From G963677085 sp963677085 (GTDB lineage Bacteria > Planctomycetota > Planctomycetia > Pirellulales > Thermoguttaceae): a stretch of 64,000 bases of DNA. The stretch lies in NCBI GenBank assembly GCA_963677085.2, contig CAXXFH010000004.1, positions 2,790,001 through 2,854,000 of the forward strand. Direction: 5' to 3'. The notes under the pieces are model-generated. The model made no database searches and was not told where the DNA came from. It saw only the letters and a program-made list of their open reading frames with translations. Shown here piece by piece: positions 22,772-32,118 of the stretch. The position numbers and the translations under genes were made by a program. Position 1 is the first letter of the stretch. Each line of letters opens with the position of its first letter.

Positions 22772-25180
22772 ATGGCAGCAATCAACAATAGCACGACGAT
22801 TCGACGGGCCAAGTTCTTCGACGCGGTGGCCCGATGGATAATCACCAGCGGTGGGATTCTCGTCATCGCCAGCGTGATCGCCATTCTGGTATTGATCGTG
22901 TCGGTCACATTGCCATTGTTTCTGGGTGCTACTTCCGAGAAACGCGTCGACACCGAGATCCCCGAAGTGCTGGCAAAGGCCGATGTCCTCTGCGTTGGCG
23001 TGGACCGGGTCGAACTGGAAGGGTCCGGCGAGGGCGATGCCGACGCCATTTCCGGCTACCTGCTGGCCAACGATGGTACGTTTACCTTTGTCGAATTTCC
23101 TTCGGCCGACGCCTCTGCGAATCACACCCGTTCGTCTTTCTCGCCGGGTAATGCGATGCCCGGGACGACCACGACCACGACGGCCAGTTTGACCGGCAGG
23201 GGCACCTCCGGCGCCGGTGCCAGCGTTACCGTTTTGGGAACACAAAGGGCCGAACCACCTGGTGGAAAGCAGGGAGTCAAAGTCGTTCGCGTCGAACGTT
23301 CGGCGGGCAACCAGTATACGTTGCTCTGGTCCGACGGTTCGGCCTCGCTCGTCAAAGCCGGACTGTTTCCGCAATACGACGAACACGGCCGGCGGACCGT
23401 AGGGCATCGGCTTGAGACACTGCAAAGCTTTCCCGCCGAAGATGGCGAAAAACCGACAGCGGCAGCTATCCGCGCAACGAGCGACGAACTGGTCACCTGT
23501 GTCCGCCTCTTGTCGAACAATCAACTGGCGATCATTCGGCAGGCGCCCTCCGGCGGCGGTGGTTTGTTCGGTGGCAGCAGTGGCACGCAAACGCATCGCA
23601 CCGTAATTCGCGAGGGAATCCCCAGCAAGATCACCGCGATGACGCTCAATACCGACGGCACTTGGCTTTACGCCGGTACCGACGACGGAAGCCTGGTGCG
23701 TTGGCAGTTGGACGACGAGGGCAAACCCAAATATCACGAAGTGGTGCCCGCGTTTCGCGATCAACGAGAAATCACCGCGTTGGCCATTGTCTACGGTGAG
23801 ATGGCGCTGGTCGTCGGCGATGCTAAGGGCGGCGTGAGCGTTTGGTTCGAAGTGCGTCAAGAAGACTCGCGCAAGTTCCGTTTGATTCACGAACTGAAGC
23901 CCCACGGTTCGGCGATTGTCGACCTATTTCCTTCGCGGCGCGATAAGTCGGTGCTCAGCCTCGACGAAGACGGCATTGCCCATCTGGACTATACGACGAG
24001 CCAACGCCATTTACTTACCCTGGCGGAGAGCGCCCCACTGAAGCTGATGGGTTTCGCCCCGCGGGGTAACGCCATGATCGGCGTCGACCGCGATAATCGG
24101 CTGTTGGTCTGGAACTTCGGCTGGATGATGAGCGAAAACTCGCATCCCGAGGTCAGTTGGGCGGCGCTGTTCGGCAAGATCCACTACGAGAACCACGAGA
24201 AGCCGAAATTTATCTGGCAGAGTAGCGGTACCGACGAACCCAAGTTCAGCCTGGTGCCGGTGATTTTCGGAACCTTCAAGGCGACGTGCTACGCGATGTT
24301 GTTTGCCGTGCCGTTGGCCCTGTTTTCGGCCATGTATGTAAGCCACTTCACCACACCGGCATTCAAGCGGGCGATCAAGCCGGTCGTCGAGGTCATGGCT
24401 GCGATTCCCACCGTGGTGATCGGTTTCTTGATCTTGCTTTGGGCCGCTCCTCTGGTGGGCGACTGGATCGTGGGCGTGTTTGCCAGTTTCCTGACGATTC
24501 CGGTTACCTTCGTGCTGTTCATGATGCTTTGGCAGGTTCTGAGGAAGTTCGATTGGGCCAAACGTATCGAAAATGGCTACGAATTCATCGTACTTTCGAT
24601 GTGTGTCATTTTGCCGGCAACCATTCTGGCCGTGGCATTGGCCGGACCGATGGAGAATCTTCTCTTCGACGGCAATTTCCGCCAGTGGCTGGTCGACCAC
24701 TGGAATATCGAATACGAGCAACTCAACAGTATCGTGGTGGCGTTTGGACTTGGGTTTGCGGTGATCCCGATCATTTTCTCGATCTCCGAAGACGCCCTGT
24801 CCGACATCCCCCACAGCCTTACGGCGGCCTCCTTGGCCTTGGGGGCCAGCCGCTGGCAGACCGTGTGGCGCGTGATTCTTCCCTCGGCCAGCCCCGGTAT
24901 TTTCGCTGCGATTATGATCGGTTTCGGCCGGGCGGTGGGCGAAACGATGATCGTGTTCATGGCGGCCGGCAATACGCCGATTCTCGACCCCAGTCCGTTC
25001 AACGGCTTTCGCACGTTGTCGGCCAATATCGCCGTGGAAATCGGCGAGGCGCCGCGCGACGGTACGCTCTATCGCGTGCTCTTCCTGTGTGCCGTGCTGC
25101 TGTTTGTGTTGACGTTTTTCCTGAACACGGCAGCGGAGATTGTCCGACATCACCTTCGTAAAAAATACGGCAAGTATTGA
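22772..25180 (+). CDS. pstC: Phosphate ABC transporter permease with a large extracytoplasmic propeller-like domain
   Basis: 802 residues, far longer than the roughly 320 of Escherichia coli PstC. One transmembrane helix (about 25-50) is followed by some 420 soluble residues with WD/PQQ-like strands (TDGTWLYAGTDDGSLVRWQL, VVGDAKGGVSVWFEV, LSLDEDGIAHLDY), suggesting a beta-propeller in the periplasm. The C-terminal 310 residues are a normal PstC permease: TFKATCYAMLFAVPLALF, EVMAAIPTVVIGFLIL, and the cytoplasmic coupling loop SLALGASRWQTVWRVILPSA. Extended PstC proteins are known in some proteobacteria. The ATG at 22772 is preferred over a TTG six bases upstream. Its stop overlaps the pstA start. 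Confidence 0.9.
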   Translation: MAAINNSTTIRRAKFFDAVARWIITSGGILVIASVIAILVLIVSVTLPLFLGATSEKRVDTEIPEVLAKADVLCVGVDRVELEGSGEGDADAISGYLLANDGTFTFVEFPSADASANHTRSSFSPGNAMPGTTTTTTASLTGRGTSGAGASVTVLGTQRAEPPGGKQGVKVVRVERSAGNQYTLLWSDGSASLVKAGLFPQYDEHGRRTVGHRLETLQSFPAEDGEKPTAAAIRATSDELVTCVRLLSNNQLAIIRQAPSGGGGLFGGSSGTQTHRTVIREGIPSKITAMTLNTDGTWLYAGTDDGSLVRWQLDDEGKPKYHEVVPAFRDQREITALAIVYGEMALVVGDAKGGVSVWFEVRQEDSRKFRLIHELKPHGSAIVDLFPSRRDKSVLSLDEDGIAHLDYTTSQRHLLTLAESAPLKLMGFAPRGNAMIGVDRDNRLLVWNFGWMMSENSHPEVSWAALFGKIHYENHEKPKFIWQSSGTDEPKFSLVPVIFGTFKATCYAMLFAVPLALFSAMYVSHFTTPAFKRAIKPVVEVMAAIPTVVIGFLILLWAAPLVGDWIVGVFASFLTIPVTFVLFMMLWQVLRKFDWAKRIENGYEFIVLSMCVILPATILAVALAGPMENLLFDGNFRQWLVDHWNIEYEQLNSIVVAFGLGFAVIPIIFSISEDALSDIPHSLTAASLALGASRWQTVWRVILPSASPGIFAAIMIGFGRAVGETMIVFMAAGNTPILDPSPFNGFRTLSANIAVEIGEAPRDGTLYRVLFLCAVLLFVLTFFLNTAAEIVRHHLRKKYGKY

Positions 25181-26844
25181 TGGATACCCTTCGCAAGAGC
25201 CGAGGTTTTTGGGCGCAAGGTGAGCCGTTTGTTTGGATCACCGGGGCGGCCGTGGCGTGTACGTTGGCGCTGACCCTGGTGCTGGTGGTCGTTGTGTTTT
25301 TCAATGGTTTGGGTGTCTTCTGGCCACACGCTCTGGTCGAGGTGTCGTTGAAAGACGGCAGCAAGATCCTTGGCGAACAGGTTGAGACCGACGTCAATCA
25401 GCACGACAAGATCGATCGGATCAAATACAAGGTGGGCAACCGTGAAGACGGGCCGGCGTTTCGCTGGGTCGACCGTGTCGACATTGCAGGCGTGGCCTAT
25501 CCGGCCGATGCTTTCAAGCTCGACCGCATGGCCAATCTGAACTACTTCGGCTTCCTTAAAGAACTGAACACGCCGGACCTCGATTTACCAAAAGATGGGA
25601 CCACGCAGCAACAGTTGGACGCCGCGCTCACGGCAATTCAAAGTCGGGACGCCGCGGAAATCGCTCCCATCAAGGCCAAAGAGGCCGTTCTTGCCCAGGT
25701 GTTGAACGACGATATCAAATACCAAGTGATTGATATCAAGTACCGTCGCAAACTGCTGCTGCGCGACGGGGTTGGCGAGGACGCTGCGGAAGTGGCCGCC
25801 TTGGACTCGCAACTCGAAAAACTACAAAAACGCGAGAAGCAGCTCAAGGATGAATCCTATGTCTTGTCGACGGAACGTACGAAACTCGACGAGCAACTGC
25901 GGCGCAACACGGCAGTGTTCGTGGCTGCCGACGGGAAAGAGAAGAGCATCGCATTGCTCGACATCGTGCGTTTCACCACGCCGAACAACATGGGCTTTGC
26001 CGCCAAGGTGTCGCACTACTTGGCCAAGGTTTGGGAACTGCTTTCCGACGATCCGCGCGAGGCCAACCAGGATGGCGGCCTCTTTCCGGCCATCTTCGGG
26101 ACCGTATTGCTGGTCTTCCTGATGGCGGTTACCTGTTTCCCCCTCGGGGTGCTGGCGGGAATTTATCTGGGAGAATACGCCAAAGAAGGGCCGCTGGTCC
26201 GCTTGGTCCGGGTGGCCGTCAATAATCTGGCCGGCATTCCTTCGATCGTCTACGGAATTTTCGGCCTGGGATTCTTCATCTATCTCTGCGGCGGCATCCT
26301 CGACGACTGGCTCTACCCGGCCCGAGTGGATGCCAGCGAGCCCGTGTTTGGCCAGGGTTGTATTCTTTGGGCTAGTCTGACGCTGGGGTTATTGACCATC
26401 CCGGTGGTCATTGTGTCGACCGAAGAGGCGCTTCGCGCGTTGCCCCGTGGCGTTAGCGAAAGCTCCTACGCTCTGGGGGCGACCAAGTTTCAGACTCTCT
26501 GGCGGGTGTTGATTCCCATGGCGTCGCCCGGCATTATGACGGGATTTATCCTGGCGATGGCCCGAGCGGCGGGCGAGGTGGCCCCCTTGATGATCACGGG
26601 GGCCGTGAAGAGTGCGCCCGTCCCGGTGAGCGGGTCTTTTCCTTATTTGCACCTTGACCGACAATTCATGCATCTAGGATTTCATATATTCGATATCAGC
26701 TGCAAGTCACCCAACGTCGAAGCCACCAAGCCCATGGTCTACGTTACCACGCTTCTGCTGCTGGTAATCGTCATCACCCTGAGCAGCTTGGCCATCTGGT
26801 TGCGAAACCGTATGCGGAAACGTTATCAGTCGCGAGCAATTTAG
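25180..26844 (+). CDS. pstA: Phosphate ABC transporter permease with coiled-coil extracytoplasmic domain
   Basis: 554 residues; the ATG overlaps the pstC stop (TGATG), implying translational coupling. After the first transmembrane helix (about 15-42) lies a soluble region of about 240 residues that ends in a strong coiled coil (AALDSQLEKLQKREKQLKDE). The permease proper starts near residue 305 (FGTVLLVFLMAVTCFPLG, VNNLAGIPSIVYGIFGLG) and has the coupling loop YALGATKFQTLWRVLIPMAS. The extension parallels that of PstC, so the two added domains may pack together above the membrane. The stop codon TAG is the first three bases of a dispersed element. Confidence 0.9.
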   Translation: MDTLRKSRGFWAQGEPFVWITGAAVACTLALTLVLVVVVFFNGLGVFWPHALVEVSLKDGSKILGEQVETDVNQHDKIDRIKYKVGNREDGPAFRWVDRVDIAGVAYPADAFKLDRMANLNYFGFLKELNTPDLDLPKDGTTQQQLDAALTAIQSRDAAEIAPIKAKEAVLAQVLNDDIKYQVIDIKYRRKLLLRDGVGEDAAEVAALDSQLEKLQKREKQLKDESYVLSTERTKLDEQLRRNTAVFVAADGKEKSIALLDIVRFTTPNNMGFAAKVSHYLAKVWELLSDDPREANQDGGLFPAIFGTVLLVFLMAVTCFPLGVLAGIYLGEYAKEGPLVRLVRVAVNNLAGIPSIVYGIFGLGFFIYLCGGILDDWLYPARVDASEPVFGQGCILWASLTLGLLTIPVVIVSTEEALRALPRGVSESSYALGATKFQTLWRVLIPMASPGIMTGFILAMARAAGEVAPLMITGAVKSAPVPVSGSFPYLHLDRQFMHLGFHIFDISCKSPNVEATKPMVYVTTLLLLVIVITLSSLAIWLRNRMRKRYQSRAI

Positions 26845-26924
26845 AAACCGTTTCGAAACTGGTGCGGAGGTCGTGCGTTCAACGGATTCACGAACTCAAA
26901 GCCGGGTTTTGAAACCGCCTGTAG
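26842..26924 (-). repeat. Element with terminal inverted repeats, copy 2
   Basis: The reverse complement of the element at 1875-1960: starts CTACAGGCGGTTTCAAAACC and ends GAAACGGTTTCTA on the minus strand. Its end supplies the TAG stop of pstA, and it lies between pstA and pstB. Confidence 0.7.
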
Positions 26925-26974
26925 TAACTATGCACTTACCCGTTTCGAGTCTGAGGTTAGCTGAGGGGATCACC

Positions 26975-27838
26975 ATGGATCAACCCGAAAGAGCCGTAGG
27001 GGAGAAGTCTCCCAAGCCGTCGGTCCCGGAAGTCGAAGCGACGGCCGGTTCCGATGGGGCCAGCCTGACCGACAACACCGTGGCCGATGCCATTGTCCAA
27101 GCAAGCGATCTCCATCTCTATTATGGTGAGTCGGAGGCCTTGACCAGCATCAGCATGAAGTTCCCTCGCAACGAGGTGACCGCGCTGATCGGACCCTCGG
27201 GCTGCGGCAAGTCGACACTGCTGCGGTGCTTGAACCGGATGAACGACCTGATCGACGATGTCCGCACCACGGGCAGTATCCGCCTCGACGGCCAAGAAGT
27301 GCTCGACAAGGCGCTCGACGTGATCGAACTGCGACGCCGGGTAGGAATGGTCTTTCAGAAGCCTACGCCGTTTCCCAAGTCGATCTACGAAAACATCGCC
27401 TACGGATTGCGGATCGCCGGCATCCGGCAAAAAAGCATGCTCGACGAGGTCGTCGAAAAAAGCCTCAAACGGGCGGCCCTTTGGGAAGAAGTGAAGGGCC
27501 GTCTGCACGAGTCGGCCCTGGGACTTTCCGGCGGGCAGCACCAGCGATTGTGCATTGCCCGAGCCATCGCCGTGAGCCCGGAAATCATCCTCATGGACGA
27601 ACCCTGCTCGGCACTCGACCCGCGGTCGACGACGCGGATCGAGGATCTGATCGGAGAGCTGCGCGGAGAATACACCATTATCATTGTCACCCACAACATG
27701 CAGCAGGCCGCGCGGGTGTCGGACTGGACCGCCTTCCTTTACGAGGGCGTACTGATTGAGTTCGGGCATACCAAGCAGGTATTCACCAAACCCGTGCGAA
27801 AAGAAACTGAGGATTACATTACGGGGCGGTTTGGGTAA
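26975..27838 (+). CDS. pstB: Phosphate ABC transporter ATP-binding protein
   Basis: 287 residues; the ATG at 26975 has GAGGGG six bases upstream and is preferred to a frame opening at 26873 inside the repeat. It drives phosphate import by ATP hydrolysis at the inner membrane. Walker A is GPSGCGKST, the PstB-specific LNRMNDLI follows, the Q-loop is in MVFQKPTPFPKSIYENIAYG, the signature is LSGGQHQRLCIARAIA, Walker B is IILMDEPCSALD, and the switch His is in IVTHNMQQA. An acidic N-terminal extension of about 40 residues precedes the ABC core. Distance from pstA is 130 bases because of the inserted element. Confidence 0.94.
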   Translation: MDQPERAVGEKSPKPSVPEVEATAGSDGASLTDNTVADAIVQASDLHLYYGESEALTSISMKFPRNEVTALIGPSGCGKSTLLRCLNRMNDLIDDVRTTGSIRLDGQEVLDKALDVIELRRRVGMVFQKPTPFPKSIYENIAYGLRIAGIRQKSMLDEVVEKSLKRAALWEEVKGRLHESALGLSGGQHQRLCIARAIAVSPEIILMDEPCSALDPRSTTRIEDLIGELRGEYTIIIVTHNMQQAARVSDWTAFLYEGVLIEFGHTKQVFTKPVRKETEDYITGRFG

Positions 27839-27895
27839 TGGTTGCGACGCCGCAATCGCCAAACTCCCCAGCCCCCAATCTCTAGCCTCTAGCCC

Positions 27896-28558
27896 ATGTC
27901 TGTTCATCTTCAAACGGAAATCGAGCGTCTGAAAAAGTCGTTGCTATCGCTGTGTGCGATTGTCGAGGAGCAGGTTCAATTGGCCGTTCGGTCGATTCTC
28001 GACCGCGACGCTGCCTTGGCCGGCGATGTCGAGCGGCGCGACCGCGACATCGACCAGCGCGAGGTCGAGGTGGAAGAGGAATGTCTGAAGATTCTAGCCC
28101 TGCATCAACCGGTGGCGGCCGATTTGCGGTTTATCGTGGCCGCGTTGAAGATCAACAACGACCTGGAACGCATTGGCGATCTGGCCGTGAACCTAGCCCG
28201 TAAGACCATGGCTCTCTGCGAGCAGCCGGCCATGGAAATCCCCTTCGATCTGGCCGGAATGTGGCAAAAGGTGCAGGTGATGCTTCGCGACAGTCTCGAC
28301 GCGATGGTCAACCAGGACTCCGCCTTGGCCAACGATGTGTGTGCCCGAGACGATGAAGTCGATGCCATGAAGCGGGAGATCCGCCTCGAAGTGGAAGAGA
28401 TGATTCGCTGCGATCCGGAGCAAGCCAACGGCCTGCTGCGACTATTGGCCGCCACTCGAAACCTGGAGCGAATCGCCGATCACGCCACCAATATCGCCGA
28501 GGACGTGATCTACATGATCGAGGGCGACATCGTCCGCCACGGCGACGGCGAAGAATAA
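27896..28558 (+). CDS. phoU: Phosphate signalling/transport regulator
   Basis: 220 residues with two three-helix PhoU repeats; each has the E/DxxxD metal-cluster motif, seen as LKINNDLERIGDLAVNLAR in the first half and AATRNLERIADHATNIAED in the second. PhoU links the Pst transporter to PhoR and restrains phosphate uptake and the Pho response. It closes the phosphate cluster 57 bases after pstB, the gap being a CT-rich low-complexity spacer. A small hairpin follows the gene. Length and order match the standard pstSCAB-phoU arrangement. Confidence 0.93.
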   Translation: MSVHLQTEIERLKKSLLSLCAIVEEQVQLAVRSILDRDAALAGDVERRDRDIDQREVEVEEECLKILALHQPVAADLRFIVAALKINNDLERIGDLAVNLARKTMALCEQPAMEIPFDLAGMWQKVQVMLRDSLDAMVNQDSALANDVCARDDEVDAMKREIRLEVEEMIRCDPEQANGLLRLLAATRNLERIADHATNIAEDVIYMIEGDIVRHGDGEE

Positions 28559-28589
28559 TCTCGCCCACGGATGCCGCCGATAGCTGCAG

Positions 28590-28607
28590 GTTAGGCTTCA
28601 GCCTAAC
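28590..28607. repeat. GTTAGGCT-TC-AGCCTAAC hairpin
   Basis: A short perfect palindrome just after phoU. A variant with compensating changes, GTTGTGCT-TT-AGCACAAC, is at 30512-30529, so the fold rather than the sequence is kept. It may help end the phoU transcript. Confidence 0.5.
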
Positions 28608-28650
28608 ACTTCAATCGCTTTCCATTGGTGGGCGCTGCGTCTGGCCCGAC

Positions 28651-29001
28651 CTACTTGAAGTCCTGCAGCTCTGCGATATAGGTATGGCAGTGTGGACAAA
28701 TATGGTGCAGGGCGTCGATCGTTCGATTGCACCGGTGGCAAATCTTTTTGGGCGGACCGTTCCGTATGATGCTTGATTCGGAACTTGTCCGTTTGGGGCG
28801 CTCATCGAGAACGCCGCTTGACGAGGCATCCGGTGCACGCGGCCCAAGGATATCCAGGATTGCGTCTTCGCTGAGTTCGTCGCACCGAAGGGCCGGCACT
28901 TGCACACGCGCCTTGCACTTCGGGCATCGTCCGATCTTTCCAGCCAGCGCGTCGTTGACGCGCAATACGTGACCGTTGGGGCACACTACCCTAATCGCCA
29001 T
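28651..29001 (-). CDS. Small double zinc-ribbon protein
   Basis: 116 residues from the ATG at 29001, which has GGAGGG about nine bases upstream; ATGs at 29010 and 29022 are too close to or before that site. The N-terminal ribbon is IRVVCPNGHVLRVNDALAGK with GRCPKCKARVQVP, where CPxGH replaces the first CxxC. A C-terminal ribbon has CHRCNRTIDALHHICPHCHTY. The middle is a polar linker. Proteins with this first ribbon are common in planctomycetes and of unknown role; zinc binding is likely. It is convergent with phoU. Confidence 0.75.
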   Translation of the reverse strand: MAIRVVCPNGHVLRVNDALAGKIGRCPKCKARVQVPALRCDELSEDAILDILGPRAPDASSSGVLDERPKRTSSESSIIRNGPPKKICHRCNRTIDALHHICPHCHTYIAELQDFK

Positions 29002-29525
29002 CGTATCCATCCCTCCTGCCAACCACAGGGACAGAGTGTACGTGGTCCATCTCGTTTGACGAGATCCGAGCTATACTGGCCCAGGCAGCCCGAGAGACAC
29101 ATCCGCCTGAAGTCGATCCGAAAGAAAGCAGCGACTAGCGGCGGTACAACACCCTCCGGCTATCTCGGATTCGTAAGGTGACATTGCGCTGTCGGTGGAC
29201 AACCCTTTGTCGGTGAAGAAGAGACGAGAGCAATCCGCAAATGATGTATTGCGATCGATTATGCAAAGAAAAGCGGTGTACGAAGCTACCCCTCTCACTC
29301 TTCTGTAACACCATCGTCCATATTACTCTCTCGCGAGCAGGATGAATAGCTCACAACTCGACGATTCTTGGTGTTTTGGCGTGTAAGTCCGTGCAAACTT
29401 GCGTGATGCGACCGAAATCGACCACTTTGGCCGGGGGGCAAATGCGCCTTGGGTATTATGCAATGCGGCAAGGCCGCTCGCTACGAAAAAGAAGTCCCGT
29501 GGTTAACCTCGTTTCAAAAACTGGG
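29002..29525. other. Gene-free 520 bases
   Basis: Upstream of the zinc-ribbon gene and downstream of cdsA. Apart from the hairpin at 29501-29531 I see no repeat, RNA or gene. Short frames lack motifs. Confidence 0.45.
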
Positions 29526-29531
29526 TTAACC
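29501..29531 (-). terminator. Possible cdsA terminator containing the stop codon
   Basis: Two GGTTAACC blocks (29501-29508 and 29524-29531) can pair across a 15-base gap, and the minus strand continues ACGGGACTTCTTTTT. The cdsA stop codon lies in the first block. Each block is itself a palindrome, so the fold is not certain. Confidence 0.4.
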
Positions 29532-30413
29532 GACGAGCCGCAACGTCCAGAAGATCCACGCTACGGGCGCGGCCAGGAGCAGAGAGTCGAGGATGTCTAG
29601 CACACCGCCGAAGCCGGGCATCCAGGCACTGGAGTCTTTACGGCCGACGTCGCGTTTTACCAGCGATTCGGCCAAATCGCCGAACATACCGGCTATCCCC
29701 ACGGCCACGGCAAACAGCGTCCAACCCCACCATGGGGTTGGCTGCGATGTCGGCAATAGCCAGGGAACCAGCCAGGTGAACGTCGCCCACGAACCCAAGG
29801 CGGCGAATGCCAACGCCCCCAAGGCTCCTTCGATTGTCTTCTTTGGGCTTAGCGTGGGAGCCATCTTGTGGCGTCCCGCCAAGCGACCCACGGTGTAAGC
29901 ACCGATGTCGCCCAACTTTACCACGATCACCAGCGAGGCCAACGCGCCGATGCCCCAGGTCATTCGCAGTTGGACAACGAAGCAGAACATGACCCCGGCG
30001 TAGACGATCGCCAGCATGGCCACGGCCAAGTTGCTGGTCACGCCCCCTGGCTTGTTGTAGCGTCCCATCTCGCCGGCAAAGACCAGCAACACGGCGCACC
30101 CCAATGCAAACCATGTCCAAGTAAGCGGCGAAAACGACGTTCCGTCGAACGAATTGGTCCACAGTTGCGGCAAAGCCGTGGGCAACCACGTGCTGAGTAG
30201 CAGAAGAAGGTTTCCAGCGTGAACGGTCCATGTCAAAGGGCGCATGCCACCGGCGCTGGCCAAGTCGATTATTTCTTGCCCAGCCAACACAACAGCCAGA
30301 ATGGCCAGGGGAAATAGCCATGCTCCAGGGACGGCGGCCAAATGATCGAGCCAGCAGATCCCCAGCACGGCTGCTACGATGATTACTCCCAGGATGATTC
30401 GCCAACGAAGCAT
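29526..30413 (-). CDS. cdsA: Phosphatidate cytidylyltransferase
   Basis: 295 residues with about eight hydrophobic helices. It makes CDP-diacylglycerol from phosphatidate and CTP in the inner membrane, the branch point of phospholipid synthesis. The family signature is clear near the C-terminus: SLVKRDVGRKDSSAWMPGFG then GVLDILDSLLLAAP, with the Asp pair that binds metal. VKLGDIGAYTVGRLAGRHKM and LSPKKTIEGALG are also typical. It is followed at a distance by murG on the same strand. The gap upstream holds a dispersed repeat. Confidence 0.92.
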   Translation of the reverse strand: MLRWRIILGVIIVAAVLGICWLDHLAAVPGAWLFPLAILAVVLAGQEIIDLASAGGMRPLTWTVHAGNLLLLLSTWLPTALPQLWTNSFDGTSFSPLTWTWFALGCAVLLVFAGEMGRYNKPGGVTSNLAVAMLAIVYAGVMFCFVVQLRMTWGIGALASLVIVVKLGDIGAYTVGRLAGRHKMAPTLSPKKTIEGALGALAFAALGSWATFTWLVPWLLPTSQPTPWWGWTLFAVAVGIAGMFGDLAESLVKRDVGRKDSSAWMPGFGGVLDILDSLLLAAPVAWIFWTLRLVG

Positions 30414-30803
30414 AGGGGCCCGCCGTCTACGATGCCAGAATCATGGAAACGCCGCCATGATAGCAGATCGCCGCCTCATCGCCGAGAGGCCCGGCCCGTT
30501 GGTTGTGGTAGGTTGTGCTTTAGCACAACGCAGCAGGGCCGTAGCCAATCGGCGCTACCGCACTCAGGCAGGAAGTCGCTCCCGTGGTCGCCAACTTTGA
30601 GGGCATTGCCTCAATCCTGGAGGACAATTATTAATGGCACAACATTGGGATCAGGGGGAGGGGCCTAGGGCGGAGTCTAGGATGTGGAGTGGGGGAGATT
30701 TGCGGTTGGGGACACGGGAGATCCCACCGGTTGCGACCGGTGGGCTTGGGGGCCGTGTTTGTGGTCTCACACCTATCTTCTGGCAACTGCGACGTGCGCC
30801 GCC
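30414..30803. other. Gap between murG and cdsA
   Basis: About 390 bases. Its right part is GC-rich without a gene; its left part carries the hairpin and repeat at 30512-30592. The size argues against tight murG-cdsA cotranscription. Confidence 0.5.
30512..30592 (-). repeat. Hairpin plus GGTGCGGTAGCACC-family repeat, copy 2
   Basis: GTTGTGCTTTAGCACAAC (30512-30529) runs directly into an inverted copy of the repeat seen at 5884-5947: on the minus strand GCGACCACGGGAGCG, then AGTGCGGTAGCGCC, then GGCCCTGCTGC. Confidence 0.7.
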
Positions 30804-32039
30804 TCAACGTATTTGGCCGAGGATTTGCCGGGCGACCACGCTGGCGGCGTCCGGTCGTGCGAAACGACGCATGACGGTAGCCATTCGCCGGCGTCGGGTT
30901 TCGTCCGTCAGAAGCGGTCCGAGAACGTCGGCCAGCCGGTGGTCGAACCGCCGGGCGTCTTCCCGTTGGTCCAGCAGAATGCATCCGCCAGGTCGGGCGA
31001 ACACCTCGGCGTTGTGACGCTGATGGTCGTCGGCTGCATGAGGATACGGCACCAGCACGGCCGGCACCCCGGCGGCGGCCAACTCGGCCAGCGTGGAACC
31101 ACCGGCCCGACTGACGACCAAGTCGGTGTTGGTCAGCAGCCCGGGCACATCTTCGATGAAGGCGACCACCTGAGCAGGCACGTCGAACTTACGGTACAAG
31201 GCCACGGTTTGCTCGAAGTCGTCGGTGCCCGACTGATGTACGATCTGCCAACCTTCGCGCCGCGAGCCCAGCCGGTACAAGGTCCGGGGAACCTGCTCGT
31301 TGAGTACCCTAGCGCCACGACTGCCACCAAGAATGAGTATCCGCCGGTCGTGCGACAGTGGTTGGCCAACGGTCGTTGCCGGTTCGTGAAGCAGGGTTGT
31401 TGTCGAGGCGGCCGTATCGCCGCCCGTGTTTCCCTGCCCTACTCGCCTAACCACGGAAACAGGCAACGCGGGCGGTCGAACGCCGGTCGGACGGTCTACG
31501 GCCACGCGGTTCGACAGTCGAATAGGATTGCCCGTTACCTCCACCGGACAAGTGCACCGCAGGTGGATCCGCGTTTGGGCGAAGGGGGCACAAATCAGGT
31601 CGGCCGATCGGGCCAGCCATCGGGTGGCGCGGCCGGGCAACGCGTTTTGTTCGAGCAGCACCAACGGGATACCGCGAGCCACGGCAGCCCGAGCCGTGGG
31701 CACACTGGCATAACCACCGAGCCCCACGACCAGTCGGACCTGGCCCTGGTCGAGCAGTCGTCGGGCGGCGCGGAAGCCCCTCAGGTTGTCGCGCAAAAAA
31801 GGTACCACTTGCCGAAGGTTGCGGGGCAGCGGTTGGCAGGGGATCTCCACATAGTCGAAGCCCGCGGCGGTCACGTGCTCTCGTTCAAACGGTTTTCCCG
31901 TGCCGGCAAAAGTTATTCGCATCGCCGGCTGCAACTCGCGCACCTGTTGGGCCACGGCCAGGCCGGGAAACAAATGTCCCCCAGTACCCCCGCCAGTGAA
32001 GACGAGATGGAGATGTGCGGAGGGTTGTGAGTTTTTCAT
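30804..32039 (-). CDS. murG: UDP-N-acetylglucosamine-lipid I GlcNAc transferase
   Basis: 411 residues, longer than the usual 350-370. It makes lipid II on the cytoplasmic face of the membrane. The N-terminal glycine loop is FTGGGTGGHLFPGLAVA, followed by VVGLGGYASVPTARAA, LLEQNALPGRATRWLA, VTGNPIR, ILGGSRGARVLN, VVSRAGGSTLAELAAAGVPA and LVPYPHAADDHQRHNAEVF. The extra length is an insertion of about 30 residues, rich in Pro, Thr and Val, in the linker between the two Rossmann domains (after GNPIR). mraY lies 80 bases upstream on the same strand. Confidence 0.93.
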   Translation of the reverse strand: MKNSQPSAHLHLVFTGGGTGGHLFPGLAVAQQVRELQPAMRITFAGTGKPFEREHVTAAGFDYVEIPCQPLPRNLRQVVPFLRDNLRGFRAARRLLDQGQVRLVVGLGGYASVPTARAAVARGIPLVLLEQNALPGRATRWLARSADLICAPFAQTRIHLRCTCPVEVTGNPIRLSNRVAVDRPTGVRPPALPVSVVRRVGQGNTGGDTAASTTTLLHEPATTVGQPLSHDRRILILGGSRGARVLNEQVPRTLYRLGSRREGWQIVHQSGTDDFEQTVALYRKFDVPAQVVAFIEDVPGLLTNTDLVVSRAGGSTLAELAAAGVPAVLVPYPHAADDHQRHNAEVFARPGGCILLDQREDARRFDHRLADVLGPLLTDETRRRRMATVMRRFARPDAASVVARQILGQIR

Positions 32040-32118
32040 ACCGGGAGTTGGGAGTTAGAGGTCGGGAGTAGGGAGTCGTTTTTTTGCTGCACAGCAACCG
32101 CTTGCGGCTTCGCCCAAA

